DNA of 64,000 nt from Serinus canaria (Eukaryota > Chordata > Aves > Passeriformes > Fringillidae). The stretch spans positions 68,451,934 through 68,515,933 of the forward strand of contig NC_066313.1 in the NCBI RefSeq assembly GCF_022539315.1, read 5' to 3'. A model generated the notes under the pieces. The model did not search any database. It had not been told where the DNA came from and saw nothing but the letters and a program-made list of their open reading frames with translations. Each line of letters starts with the position of its first letter. Within the stretch, counting starts at the first letter, position 1. Both the position numbers and the translations under genes were made by a program. This document shows positions 49,411 to 62,879 of this stretch, in pieces.

Positions 49411-52400
49411 TTTTGAAAACAAATATATTTCAACCTCCTCCATGAGCTGTCATTTTCTACTTAAGAGTTCCACAATTGCAGAGAAGGCCTTATACACAAA
49501 ACCTAGATGAATCTTTACAAAGAGTGAAAACAAGTTCCATGAAAAAGATATGCCTATGTAAAGCACAGACCTAATATTAATCATGTATTTAAGAAATAAT
49601 ACATATGCAGAAAACTTAGTCTGAATCAGAAAATGCAGAGCACTGTAACTGTGTGTTTGTTTTCTCCATCAGGAATAAAATTGACAGTCTTTTTTCAGAG
49701 TAAGCAAATAATGGAAAATAAATGCTTTCCTGAAGTTCACTTGAAGCCTAAAGGGATACCATATTAAAACAACGTACCTTCCATTCTTTGCACCTCTGAC
49801 TAGTATTCCACAGAGATTCTTCACTAAACTGTGAGTACAAAATAAAATGTGAAGAGATCCAAACTTGTCTACTGAATCCACTTATTATTATCATCCATTC
49901 TTACCACAGAATATGTCACTCTAGAGACTGCTACTGTCCTTAGAGTGAAAGGATTTCAAGAAAGTTATTTTGGATCATCTGAAAAAAGTAAAATCTATTG
50001 TCTTTTTATAAAAGCCTGTAATCTCAATTACTTTGAAAAAATACTAGATTTTTAAAGCATAAACCAGAATCAGGAGGATGAAACATGTCACTTATCAATT
50101 GAGCTTGAGACTCACAGTTTATAATTTTGGGATTTGAAAGCTAGTATTCAAATGCATTTAAATTAAAGTCTTAAAATATCACGTACCTCTCAATGAATTT
50201 AATATTGGATTCAATAAAACAAAATAAAAAAACCCAAACGAATTTAATACCTATTTATCATGCCAGATATTTAGCAGGCATTTGGACTGCACATAAACTG
50301 TATTTAGAATATCTTTTTTCTTACTGACTGCAATTCAAAAAGTGTTTTCAAACATGTGACTATAATCCTATGTTCTCATTTTGATGCAATCTGTAGTGCC
50401 CAGTAAAATACCTTTTTTTTTTTTTTTGCAAACTTTGTCTGCTTATCAGTAGAATACAGTGTGTGGTGTTTGGATTGGTTAAGAAAAAGTCTGGCCATTA
50501 GATTTGCAGCATCCATCACCTTTTTCTTCTCTTCTCATAAGGGACCCACTTTAGCCAGTGAAATGGGGACTGAGTACTTCTTTTTCCAGTCATTCCTGCT
50601 TTTATTTTAGCGACTCATGCACTCACCTGGGAAACAGGAACTGCAGCTTGTGTTCCTTTCAGTTACAAGCAGATGAGAACCCATGACTTCTACTCAGTGT
50701 GCTTTAAAGTTATTGTTAAATGGGTTGGTAGAAAAGCCATTACTGTAATAATCCATGTAGGTGTATGTTGCAGTTGTGATCAGCTCGGGACTTCTAGAAA
50801 ATATTAATTTGTACCTTGTCAGGGTTAAGCACGCTAAAGTCATTCGAATTGAAACACACCTTTTTTGTGACTTTGGTATTTTCTCCCTGACTCCAATTAT
50901 CATTGACATTTTGCTGTAACTTTACTCCTAAACACTTGAACTTGGTAATTTAGACTGAACATCTAAGTTTGTATGACATTAAAATTTTCAGGCAACCTGG
51001 AAAAGATTTATTTATTGCTGGCCTCCACAACTGAGTGCTGCTGGACTGCTGTTTCTGCTGCATCTGATAGATTCTGACAGAAGTAATTTTTGCCTCTATT
51101 ACGGGTAAAGAAAATTATAATAGTTAAATCTTTATATATTTCTATACAGGAAGATCAAGAGCTTCCAATCTTAACTAAGCACAAATATCAATAATGTCAA
51201 CAACCAAAGTAGCTCCAAAAACATAATGATGTAATAGTTATTATTTATCTCTGATTTTTTTTGTTACTAACAAAAAACAGTATCCATCATCAGTTTAAAT
51301 TGAAATGTAAGAGTGTTTAGTTTTTATTCACTAAGAAATTAACTTGATTTTCTTAGAGGAAAGAGAATCTTACACCTGGTTGTTTGTTAAGCTGTCTTCA
51401 GAAGACCCAGCTGGTTGAGCTCTCTTAGAATCAAGAATATATTTATTTTAAATGTGTATCATTCAGTCTTCTGGGAGTATGATTATTTAATTTATCTTAA
51501 AATACTATATAAGTATCTCGATCTACAAGTCTGGAAGATGGGATAAACTACACATAGTGGTTAAAAATTTTTTTAAAATAATTTGTGAATATAAAAATAA
51601 AATATTTTCCTGGTCTAATGCAATACAGAAAAAAATGTGATTACTTTTTTTTCACTTCATTATCATGATTTTTCCGGAGTTTTGTAGACTGATCATTATC
51701 TTCTTACTTGGAAAGTGAATTAGCTTATAAACATTAGACTATCAGAAGTTTTATATTTAGTGGAAGACATTATGTACATGAATATAAATGTGTGTGCTTT
51801 TATAGATATTACTTTTATACAGTAAGCCTCATAAACCACTTTTCTTAATAGCTATACTCGAGTGTTTTTTTAATTGCCAGATTAAAAGATTAACAATGAA
51901 CTGCACTTGTCTTCAAAATTAATATTGAGTTAGGGGGAAAAATAATGGACTGAAATTTATTGTATTGCCTTCTACTCTGGAAACTGTACATGGAACAATG
52001 CACATAAAAGCAATCTCCTGTTTGTATGTCTGGTTTTCAATTAAAATGTCAGGATAGACATCTTACCTCATTGCAGGTAGGAAAAATAACCATATTTTCA
52101 GTAACTTATCCCTTACACACAGGATGGTGAAATGCAAGATCTCTCTTGTTATAGACAGAAGAAAAAAGTGAATCTGTGTAGGTGGACATATGTGTGTGAA
52201 CAATGAGAACGCAGTCATCTCTATTATTTAAATTTCTATGGGAAAAAAGTGTTTGTATTTTCTGCCTGCAGACATGAAGAATTATATGACTTAAAAAGTA
52301 GAAACAGTTTGTTTTCTTTGAAGTAGCGGAGGTGTGGGGGTTTTCTTTTGGGGTTCTGTTTTTATTTTTCCTGGTAACTTTAATAGATCAAAGCTACAGA

Positions 52401-54467
52401 CTTAGTTCATTCAACTAAACATCAATGTCAAGAGATACTCAAAATGCTCTGACGTGTTCTGCCAGGCATCTAGCTGCCTTTCCAAAACAGTACAGGTCCC
52501 TTATATCTGCAACCTTCTTCACAATGTCTTATACAGATAGAGGATGAAAAAGGTGCTCATGTTCAGGTTACTGAACAGGGACATGATTTGCTTACAGTGG
52601 GGTGACTGGTTCCTCAGTTTTGACAAAAGGGAAGACATGGGCTGTGTGTGTACATTGGGACTGTTATAGGAGTTCAGGCACCTGGATCACTTATAAATAC
52701 CTATGTTTGAATCAAATCTAAATCAAACCCTTAATACCAGAAACTGACTGGGACAAAATGAGTCAACTTGATATATCATTTTCCCTAATTCCACTAGAGG
52801 ACTTCTATGTAAGAGTCACTGTACCCTACAGAAAAGAAATCAAAAGTGGAGCTGCCCCAGTGTAAACTTTTGTCATGTTCTTTGACTTAGTTGTTCTGGT
52901 TTTGGCAATGTAGGCAAGTTTTCTTCAGTTTACAGAATTCCCTTTCAAACATGTAATTTTCAGGCAAACACAGTGTTATAATAGTAGAGAAGCTGGTCAC
53001 TAATTGACACTATAAGGAAAATGTCCTCCTTTTTTTCTTCTTATTTGAGTGTTTCCCATGTCTTTGGAACTTAAAAAGTTATTTCAGTGTCCAAAAGAAA
53101 AAAAAAATCTGCTAATCTATTGTCAGGTTTTAAGTGGTAAATTTGGATTCTGTTTGACATACGCTTTGAAACAAAGATTTAATGTTTCATTATTTAGGAT
53201 AGTCAGAGAAAAATAAAGTGCAATGCATTACTTCTTTGACCTCTATGGGATATATCTTGAAATTATTCAATCCCTTTGATGATGAAAAGAGCTATAGCAT
53301 GACTAGATCAGGCTTTATTTGGCTCAGTACAATATGTAAACATTAATTTAATTTTTTTCTAGATGGGAGTAAACCCTGGGTCATATTGATAAAAGTCTTT
53401 TTTTTTTTTCCATGCTATTTTTTTTATACATGAATCTAAAATATATGACATGCAGGTAGAAAGAAATTAAAATATCTGGTTATCTGCTGGAAAGAAAATC
53501 TAATCTGAACACACAGTCTAAACGTTTCTTGAAAAATGCTTGGATTCATAAAATGGAAAAAGTTCTATGAGATAAACTACTTTTTTTTTTTTAATTTTTG
53601 ATCATCAGAGACAAATTATTGAATATCTCAAGCTGGAAGTAAATAAGGGTAAGAGTAATAATAAAAAAGTTGAATAGGTATTACTATGCAGGAAAGCAAA
53701 GGTGGGAGCACAAAATAAGACAAAAGAATTACCAGCAAAATATCCTATTGCTGAGGAAAGCTATGAGGCATACTGAAATAACATAATGGCTCTATAATGT
53801 GCTTTGTAATGACTTTAAAATGTTTTAAAAAGGAATCATACAACACTGAAAATAAAGACATGATTGAATATTACTATAAAGGAATAGGTTGAGCGTGTAA
53901 GGATTTTATCAGAAAGATATGACCATGAAATCAGCTCCTGCTATGCAGAGGCATTAAAGAAAAAAGTAAAATAAAATAAAAGACAGTGAAAAGAAGATTT
54001 CAGTATATAGAAAGGAGGTATGAAAGAGAAAGACAGATTGTGTACTGTGCAAGATAGCACTTTGAGCAAATGGGGGTTATCTGGGAGATTTCTGGACTGT
54101 GTCAAAGACATATTCTTGACAGTTGTCAAGTATGGTAGTAAGGATTGGCGCCTTATTGGAGTCACTGACTGCAACTAGCCAAGAACCCTTGGGAAATGGG
54201 TCTATAAGTGGAAACTTTGTCTTCAGTAACCCTGCAGTTTTAGAGGTAAGAGCTGCAGGGACATTAGAAAGACAAGTAAAGTAATAAAGATCACTGACTT
54301 CAGGAGAGTAGACTTCAGCTTCAGGTTCTTCAGGGAAGCATCAGGAATAGTCTAAACAGAGCTTGTCTACAGGCACAAAAAGGACCTGGGAAGTGCTTTG
54401 AGATTTTCAGGGCATCGTTCTGAAAGCACAGGTATGATCTATTCCCATGGCATGCCAAGAAACCAGA
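49411..54467. other. Long AT-rich block without recognised genes or repeats
   Basis: About 5 kb with no CR1, LTR or gene recognised. Long T runs lie near 50410 and 53400. The 54200-54467 part is somewhat GC-richer and may hold part of an older repeat into which the next LTR inserted. Confidence 0.5.
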
Positions 54468-55186
54468 TGCATTGGGTTTGTGTGGCAAGGGTTTGGTAGT
54501 GGGGGGACTACAGATGTGCCTCCTGTCAGAAGCTGATAGAAGCTTCCTCCATGTCCAGTGTGGATGCTCCACTGCTGAAGTAGGCTGTGACCCTGTGGAA
54601 GCCCACTCTATAGCAGGCTGCTGAAAGGACCTGTGACCTATGTGGGAGGGACACGTGCTGGAGCAGTCTGCTTCTGAAAGACTGTACCCCATGGAAAGTT
54701 CCCAGGCTGAAGAAGTATGTGAAGAAATGCAACCTGTGGGAAGTAATCACTGTGAAGAAAGTCATGGGGGACCATCTCCTTTGGGAGGGATCCCACACTG
54801 AAGCAGGGGACAGAATGTGAGGAAGAAGGAATTGCAGAAACATGATGAAATGACTACAATTCATCTTCCCACCATGCTGCTTGGGGAGAGATGTAGGTAT
54901 ATAAATCAGGAATGAAATTGAGCCTGGGAAGGAGGGTTCAGCTAGGTGAAAGTATTTTAAGATTTTTTTTCTAATATTTCTTATTATCCTACTCTGATTT
55001 GATTGGAAATAAACCAAATTAATTTCCCTAAGGCAAGTCTGGTTTGAGTAATTTGTGAGTGATCTTTCCCTGTCCTTTTAATCCACAAGCCTTCATTATA
55101 CTTTCCCTCACGTGTCCAGCTCAGCAGACAGAGTGATAGAGCAGTTTGGTAGACACCTGGCATTCAGCCAAGCTCAAAGTACCACA
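54468..55186 (+). mobile_element. Solo ERV LTR, family B, plus strand
   Basis: It starts tgcattgggtttgtgtggca and ends ctcaaagtaccaca, a TG...CA pair typical of this avian LTR. Inside are ctgatagaagcttcctcc, several degenerate copies of a gtggaagcccac/gtgggaggg module (54590-54790), ctactctgatttgattgg, and the polyadenylation signal AATAAA (55008-55013). The 3' segment gtagacacctggcattcagc matches the family terminus also seen in antisense at 30670. The flanks are ccaga (54463-54467) and ccagc (55187-55191), a 4-of-5 match to a 5-bp target-site duplication. The 120- and 163-codon minus-strand frames across it are antisense artefacts. Confidence 0.85.
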
Positions 55187-55589
55187 CCAGCCTTTTTAAC
55201 AACGAAAAATTAGCAGATTAAATCTGGAAAGAATAAATATATGAGACAAGGAATGATGGAAAGACATCCAAACAGGGATACAAAAATATTTCCTTAGTAT
55301 GCAGTCAGTTAGGAAACCAAAAGCTCGGCTGGAGTTTCAACTCAATCAAGAGATACTTCTGTCCTTATGTTAGTAGCTGGTAGAAGCACAAGGGAAAGAG
55401 AAGACTGCTGCTGAAAGGGGCTGGAAAACTAGTTACAAGCAACACTGAGAAGGCTAAGGTACTCAGTGGTGTTATTATCTAGGTGTTTAAGGTAAGCTCC
55501 TGAGGTTTTAATGTCAAGAAAATGAAGAGATCCAAAAAGTGGAGCACCAACAACAGAGGAGGGTTGCGCTCAGGACCACCTGTACACAC
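55187..55589. other. Unique or highly decayed DNA
   Basis: AT-rich purine-biased sequence that may be the worn 5' part of the following CR1. No firm match. Confidence 0.4.
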
Positions 55590-56504
55590 CAGATATGTAC
55601 ACATCAAGGGACTGGATGCATCTGAGGACCTCTGGGATTCAACATTGTGAGGCGGTTCTCTCTTATCTTTTTAAAGATCATAGAGACTAGGGGAAGGTCC
55701 CAAGTGACTGAAATAGCAAAAATATTGCATCTATCTAAAGGAAAAAGAAAAACTCAGAAAACTAGAAACCAGATAGCCTCATGTCAGTACCTGGGATAAT
55801 TGTGGAACTAGTCCAGATGGAAGATATTTCCACAGATGTGAAAGACAGATCTTGAAAGGGCTAGAGTTATCAAGTTAAGTTGTACTTAACCAGCCTGTTG
55901 CTTTCTCTCATATAATAGTTTTCTCAGTGAAGGGAGGAGAGCAGTGGACATCCATCTACCTCAAATTTTACAGGGTGATTGACATGATTTCTCTTAACAT
56001 TCTGGTTGAAGCTGGTAAAATATGGACTGGAAAAATGGATTACATGATGAATTAAAACTGTGTTAACTGTCCTGGCAGTCATAAAAAACTTAGATTCTCA
56101 CTGTCAGGTAATTTGGATAGAGGTACCTCAAGGTTTATATTATGATGAAAGAAATTCACTCTTAAAACTACCTGAATGGTGGCATCAAATGCACCTCCCC
56201 ACAGATGATTCCAGCCTTTAGGGAGTGGTAGATACACTAAAAAGTCAGAACATAGACATAGCTCAACAAGCTGCAAGATGTACCAAGAAGGCTTGGATTA
56301 AACTTCAGGAAGACAAATGGGAAGTTCTGAGGTGGACCAATCCAAACCAGCAGAACAGACTGGGGTGTGACTAGCTAGGAGTCCAGTTGATCTGAGCATG
56401 ACGTCTTCCAGCAATGAAAGCAAACCATATCCTGGAATTCATGAGCAACCATGTGGTCAACGGAACAAGGGATGTGATTATTCCATCCTGTTGAACACAT
56501 GCTA
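55590..56504 (+). mobile_element. Very old CR1 reverse transcriptase region, plus strand
   Basis: Landmarks occur in the CR1 order but heavily mutated: caagggactggatgcatctg, catagagactaggggaaggt, tgtcagtacctgggataatt, gtggacatccatctacctc, ggttgaagctggtaaaatat followed by ggactgg, acagatgattccagcc (equivalent of the F-A-D-D block), ggattaaacttcaggaagac and tatcctggaattcatgagc. All frames are closed. The element stops where the family A LTR starts. Divergence is much greater than in the 43.6-kb copy, so this is an older insertion. Confidence 0.7.
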
Positions 56505-57113
56505 TGCTATGTTAAGGTTTAACACTGGGTAGAAATTAAGCAAAACAGAGCCACTCACTCAATTCTCTCTCCAGGGGAACTGGAGAGACAGTTGAACGGG
56601 TAAAAGTGAGAAAACTCATGGCTTGAGATAAGGACAGTTAGTTTATCAGGCAAAGCAAAAGTCAAGTATGCAAGCAAAGCAAAAATAGGAATTCATTCAC
56701 CCCTGCTCATGGGGAGGCAGGTGTTCAGTGATATCCAGGAAAGTAGGGCTTCATCATGGTAATGATGACTTGGGAAGACAAAATGCCTCAACTTCAAATG
56801 TGCCCCTTCTTCTTTTTTTCCTCCTAGATTTATATGCTAAGTATGATGTCATATAGTGTGAAATGTCTCTTGGGTAGTTGGGCTAGTTGTTCCAGCTGTG
56901 TCTCCTCCCTCCCACCTTCTTGTGTACCCCCAGCTTACTCTCTTGTAGAGTGGTGTGAGAAGCAGAAAAGGCCTTGATTCTGTGTAAGCACTGCTCAGCA
57001 ATAACCAAACCATCCCTATATCATGAACACTGTTTTCAGCACAAATTCAAAATATAACCCCATACCAGCTACTATAAAGAAAATTAACTCTATCCCAGCC
57101 AAAATACAGCACA
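56505..57113 (-). mobile_element. Solo ERV LTR, family A, minus strand
   Basis: Read on the minus strand it begins TGTGCTGTATTTTGGCTGGG and continues atagagttaattttctttat, aagcactg..., caaggccttttctgcttctc, ggtgggagggaggagacaca, a TATA-like ATATAAA (56835-56829) and a G/A-rich 3' part, ending near gcata at 56505. A tgatgtca motif (56844-56851) lies next to the TATA box, one base from the CRE/ATF site. It is the same family as 9690 and 12462 and is the best preserved of the three at its 5' end. No clean target-site duplication was found. The plus frame 57023-57256 straddles the boundary and is not a gene. Confidence 0.85.
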
Positions 57114-60100
57114 ATACTACACTGAGAGTCAGATCTTGTGTCATACCAAAGAATGCTGCAAAAGTTAGCAGTTGCTTCTGTGTGATAACTCAATCAAGCT
57201 TTCAACATTCTCCATACATAAAAAAGAAGAGCATACACCCAATAATTGGTCCATGAGATTTTCTTCAGATTTAATGGACAGTTGCTGCTTTCCTCCCTCT
57301 ATACTCAGTCCAGCTCTCCAGCATATTAGATAACACACATTTAAATGGACACAATATAAACCTCATATTTGAACATTGTTAATTTCAATATCTATTAGAG
57401 TGAATAGATTAGGATTGTAGACTAGCTATGGGAATTGGATTGAAGAACCCTATGCAAAAGTTGAGGGAGCGTGGCTCTGCTTGCTCAAGAGTATTTAAGG
57501 AATTAACGGAAGCAGTCCTGAATCGTTAGTGGTTATCAAGGACAAAGGAAGAAAAAGGAGTGAAAAATAACAGGGTTTGAGTCTTTTTTGGGAAACATTC
57601 GGAGTTAGAAATGACCAATACAATGCAGTCCAAAAAAAAGTAAGTAAATGTCTGTTAAGTAAATGACATTTATTTCTGTGATAGGATACCTAGTAGATAA
57701 AGAGAAAATTGCAAATTACATACTTGTAGGCTTTTGTTGTTGGCATGATGATTTCTGTATCATATTTGGATTGCTACCTTTACATTACATGAATAACACC
57801 TATTCAGTTAGTATATAAAGAGCTATAGTTAAGCTATCATTCTTAAGCCAGCTTGACATATTCTTCCTTTATTGTCAGTTTAGTAAAATTAGTTCACCGC
57901 ATCAGACTTTAGGTCTTGCACAACAGTAGTTCATTATAAGCAAAATCATCAGTCAAAAAATCTCCCATTAAATGAAACACAGCATTCACTTCACATGTTT
58001 AGAAGGCTGAACTAGCTTAATTGTTTAGTTTTGAATGTGAGATATGTGTTAATTCCATTATTAAAAGGTTAAAGGCTTCTTCCCCCTAAGAAAAATCAAA
58101 CAAACAAACAAACAAAACCCAACCAAACAAAAAAAAACCACAATAAATCAAAGAAAAAAACCCACAAAAAACAAAGAAGCCCCCTCCTAAGAACTAGTAA
58201 TAGCATATGAAAACAAGAGAGCATGATGTATGTTAAATATAACTAGCCAAAGCTATATAGCTTGAAATCTGTTTGATTTGTTGAAAATTGTTAGGAACAA
58301 AAAAAGAAAATTAGTCAGGGGTATACAAGCTCTAAAGAAGGACTAGTTCTGTGCCAACCACTGGATGAAGAGAGCTTTACCAAGTATTTCTCTTCAGAAA
58401 TGCTTGACAGGTAACAATTCTACAAATAACTCTGTAATCTTCAAGAGTACTCACCAAAGTCCACAGTTGCTACCAAACATGCGATCACACAAGTCACACA
58501 TTTATCACTTCTTCAAGAAGCCCCTAGTACTTTTACAAAGCAAAGTAGTTTGCAAAATGCTTTATTTTGTGTCCCCTAACACTACCTTAGGATGTTAAAA
58601 AAATTAAACCTCAAAGGAATTTACATAGTATATTTTTTATCCTACCATTTGGATTACATTGATTAGCATTGCAGCTCATCATTCTTTTGGCATTCTTTAT
58701 ATTTCTAGACAAGAAATAGATATAAGAAATTATATAGATGAGAAATTACAAGATAAGAATCTTACTCATAACTTCTTCATAATTGACAGAAACTGGCTTA
58801 TTCTATCAGTTTGCTCTGGAGGTGTTCATCTTACCTGTCAATCTGTCACTCCAGAAATGTGTGGGGCTATTTCACATATTCTAAGACATATTAGAGAGCA
58901 CTAGAAGTATACATAAAGGCTACTGAACTGAGGCTTTAATTGTCACATCTTAAAGCAGACACTGCATCTGGTCAGCTGAAAAGATCTCCAGACTCTATTA
59001 ATTGTCCCGTAGATATTTTTGCAATAGCTATCTTAATTTCCTTTGTGATGACATATTGGCATTTTAAAGCCATTTAATTGAATCTAAAGACACATGTCTT
59101 AATTGAGTCAAGTGACTTTTATTTCAGAAATTATTGTTGCAAGCATTTAGGACAGGCTACAGTTGCTTAAACACCGGCATGTATTCTGAGTTCATGTGCT
59201 CAAAGGCACTTTATAGTTGCAGTACTGGACCAAGGGGACACTAAGATGCTTCTTGAGCAGCATTTAAGAGACCACGCAGAACAAGGCAGATTATGCTCAA
59301 ATTGCACAACTTGGCTATTTTTTGGCAACCAGAATCAATTCATAAAGACAAATGAATTTCAGCCAAAATGCTTTTATATAGCAGCCCAAATTTAATGAAC
59401 CCATAATTAATGTTCCCCAAGGTTGTATACTAAATAACAAGCCAATTTGTGTTAATATTTGATATGTTTGGTGATTGTACAATAAGACTTTGATACTCAT
59501 AAATTTGAAAAGAGGTAGTTAATGAGCTCTGAGGGCTATGACTGATATATGTTCTTCAGTACCTTTATGGAGATGGGTATGAAGGTGATGATTTAAGCTC
59601 CTTTGACTTTAAACTGAAAGAGAGGATATGGAATTACTGTCTTGCCATGTAGCTTTTGCTGCAAAAAGTGTCAGAGATGACATCTTCCCAAAGCACCTTT
59701 CAGCTTCAATAGGCTGCTTAAACTTCTGCTGTAAGCAGGGGATCAGGAAAATGACCTTAAATTCTGAGGCCGCAAGGAGAGATACCACAACATCCTCTGA
59801 TACAAAAAAAAAAGTTGTTTCAGGGATGTAGCTGGCTGTGACTACCAAATTAATTGATTCTTAAATAAAGTGTGAGTTACAGTGACATGGAGAGAGTAGG
59901 GTAAAATGAAAAATATTTCACAGGTGTATGAATCTTTTGTGCATAGAGCAAGAAGGTAATTAAATCATAGCTCAGTAATTCAAAATGTGCGCTCTTCATT
60001 TTCCCAGTAAATATGTCTTCTTTTGTACCAAGTTTAGGAAGTATTTACAACCAGGAGGAATTTCTGCTGTTGAAAGGAGACCCTGGAATTCATGGCTGTT

Positions 60101-61876
60101 TTTCCTTCAAAAATATGCTATTCAATATCTGTGATCAGTTTTGATACACCAAGATGAAATCATGAAAAATTCTGTATTTCTTTCTTACTAAAAAAAGCAA
60201 GAGATCTGAGACATTACTGTTGTTGAACTTTATTAATGAAAACTTTTTTTAACTATCCCCAGCTTCTTAGTGTTCTTTTTTTTTTAAAAGTTCTTATGTT
60301 AAAAGAAATAAAGTATTGACAGACTCTCATGTTAATAATGTACTTATAGTGGGTTTTTTGTAAAGTATTTATTGAGCTATGCTTGCCCCAATGTGATCAG
60401 GAATTTCCATTATTGTTATGATTGTAAACCTGAAATAACATGACGCATGTATATATCAATGTAGGGTTTTAATATATATTCTTTCTTTAAGAATTCTTAC
60501 ATTTTATAATGCAAATATGATTGTACTCCGCTTACTCTAAAGTGTTCAGAAACAAAAAAATGCTGATGCTTGTTATATTTTATAATCCTTCTATAGCTCT
60601 TATTTTGTAACAGTATTTTAATCATAAATAACTTTCAAAAGTATCTGTTTAGATTTTGAAAGAAATTACACAGCAGATTTTATTTTGATGTTTTTCTTAA
60701 TTTTTTTTAATACCCACAGAAAAATACAGGTCTTTTTGTTGCCAGTAGGAATTCATATTGTGGCTGTAACCCATTATGATGTCTGCTTAGGAGAGGGAAG
60801 CAGTATAACCCCTTTTTTAGCAAAGAAAACCAGCAAGATTGTATTTTTTCCTTTTTTTTTTCTCTTTTTTAATTTAATTTTTTTTTAATTTAGTAACAAA
60901 AATTCCAGTGAAATAAAACAAATTCCAAATTCAGTATCCATTCAGTTTTACAGATGGGGTCTACTTAGGATGTAAGATAGAGGGTCTACTGCAATCTCAA
61001 GCTATGCACATGACAAAAAAAAATCCAGTTGGCTTGTTTAGTTTTTTTTTTAAACAACTCTATGTATTACATAAAAATGTGTTATGCATCACAAAACAAC
61101 TTTTTCTGCATTCTAGACACTATACCTATTTCTTTCTTAGTCTTGTGAAATGCAACAGTCAGTGGAAACTAAAAACAACACAAAAATTCACAAAAGAACC
61201 TATCATAGCAAGAAACAGCATGGCAAATGCTCTTGGAGCTCACCTGTCAAGATTTTTTCCCTGGATTTGTCCAGGTTAGAATTTCAAACCTCTTTCAGCT
61301 TGAGGTAATTGATAGGCAATTGGATAAAGTTAAAAGATAAAGCTTTAAATGACAGTCTCAGCATTATGCAAATGTTTGTTCTAGTGGTATTTTCTGTCTT
61401 TTTTTCCCCAGGGCTGAAAAAATATTTACTTTGGCAATAAATAAAGTGGGACTGAAGCTACAGCTTCAGCTATTCAATATTTTGCATCTGTGAGCTTCCT
61501 GCTAAGTAAAACACTGCAATTATTGTGACAGAAAGTTGTTTTGCTGATTTTGGATCTTAGTGTATTTTTTAAAGATTATTTTAACACTAATCAACTTAGT
61601 TTTGCATATTCTGCAAGCTGGGTAAACTCAATTTCTGCTCCAAGTACGCTGTCACATGGGGTGGTTATTACAACACAGCTGGCATGGGTTGATCTCAGTG
61701 GGATTCCACTTAGTATGTCTTTCAAAACTGCATTATTTTATTCAGTAAGAATATTTTTGGGACCAAAACAGATGCATAGTGGTTTGGGATGTTTGGAGAT
61801 TTGATTTTACGTCACTAACTGGGCTAAGAAATATGACATCAGAGTAAATATGAATGAGTCAGCACTTCATGCAACC
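57114..61876. other. AT-rich DNA, no gene seen; CAAA repeat
   Basis: No gene recognised. A (CAAA)5 run lies at 58097-58116 within a longer A/C-rich low-complexity patch (to about 58172). Poly-T patches lie near 60850-60890. Opposed frames at 59609-59848 have a donor-like tgctgtaagc, but nothing else supports an exon. Confidence 0.5.
61452..61469. other. 18-bp inverted repeat
   Basis: ctgaagct and agcttcag are perfect reverse complements separated by 2 bp. No function is evident. Confidence 0.6.
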
Positions 61877-62130
61877 ATAGAATGACTTGGGGTGGAAGCC
61901 AGCTCAAAAATCTTCTAGTTCCAACCCCACTTCCATAGGCAGGGATGCCACCCACTAGATTAGTTTGCCCAGAGTCCTTTCCTTGAATACTTCCAGAGAG
62001 CGAGTATCTGCAACCTCTCTGGGAAACCTGTTCCAGTGCTTTCACTATCCTCTGAATAAGGAAATTCTTCCAAATGCCTTATTTAAATCTCTCTTCTTTT
62101 AGTTTAGAACTGAGATTATGTAAATTTTTT
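61877..62130 (-). mobile_element. CR1 3' end, minus strand
   Basis: The plus strand begins ccatagaatgacttggggtg and continues cttctagttccaaccccact, gggatgccacccactag, ttgcccagagtcctttcc, gagcgagtatctgcaacctc, gggaaacctgttccagtgct and cctctgaataaggaaattct. This is the standard antisense order of a CR1 3' region. It is 5'-truncated and fades into AT-rich DNA near 62130. Confidence 0.9.
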
Positions 62131-62879
62131 TTTATACACTCTGAAAGGCAAAATTCTCTGTAGTTTTCTCAGCTTGGTAGCAATGCAAAAGCTTATGTCG
62201 AACAGTTTTGGTTTTTAACTTTGTTCAAAAAGCAAAATAAAAATGAAAACTGCTTTTTTTTCTCTCTGTTGGACTTCATGAACAAAGTTGAAAAATGCAT
62301 ATAATGTTATAAATTCTAAATAGCTCTAGGACAATCAAACCAAGTTGTTACATCCGATAATTCACTAATCATGTTAAAACCAGAATAAAATATAGCTTTT
62401 CCCTTAATATGTCTAAAGAAGTACAAAGATGTTATTAAATAGCCACATCTAAATTATTTTCTATTTTCTGAAAAATGTGGCACAGCACTTCTTGACTGTG
62501 TTATTTTCAAAGTGGCATGTAAATAAGGAAGTTAATCTTTAAAAGAACTTGTGCAGTGACATCTGAGTACTTTTAGCTGAAATTTTATTATGCCTCTATA
62601 TATTAATTATATTTTTTGCAAAATTCTAACAGGACTCAGTATTGTCAGTGCATGATGGATGAATAATGAGAAACACCTTTGCTATGTGTTTTTTAAAATT
62701 CTGCTTTGAAAAAAACCCTCTGTAAGATGTGACTTTTCTTCTCCATGGAAGTGAGCTGGCCTGAGTATGATGACCTTGAGAAGGTATCTACTTTAAATAA
62801 TTATTAAGCAATATTTTTTATGTTGTTAATGCATTTTATGGCCTTCCCTTTAGATATTCAAAAACACTGATATTATAAA
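62131..62879. other. AT-rich unique DNA between two CR1 ends
   Basis: Nothing recognised. Confidence 0.5.

Noticed and set aside
54330..55017. Minus-strand frames of 120 and 163 codons
   Set aside because: They lie antisense to a plus-strand solo LTR and follow its internal repeated modules. No retroviral domain is present.
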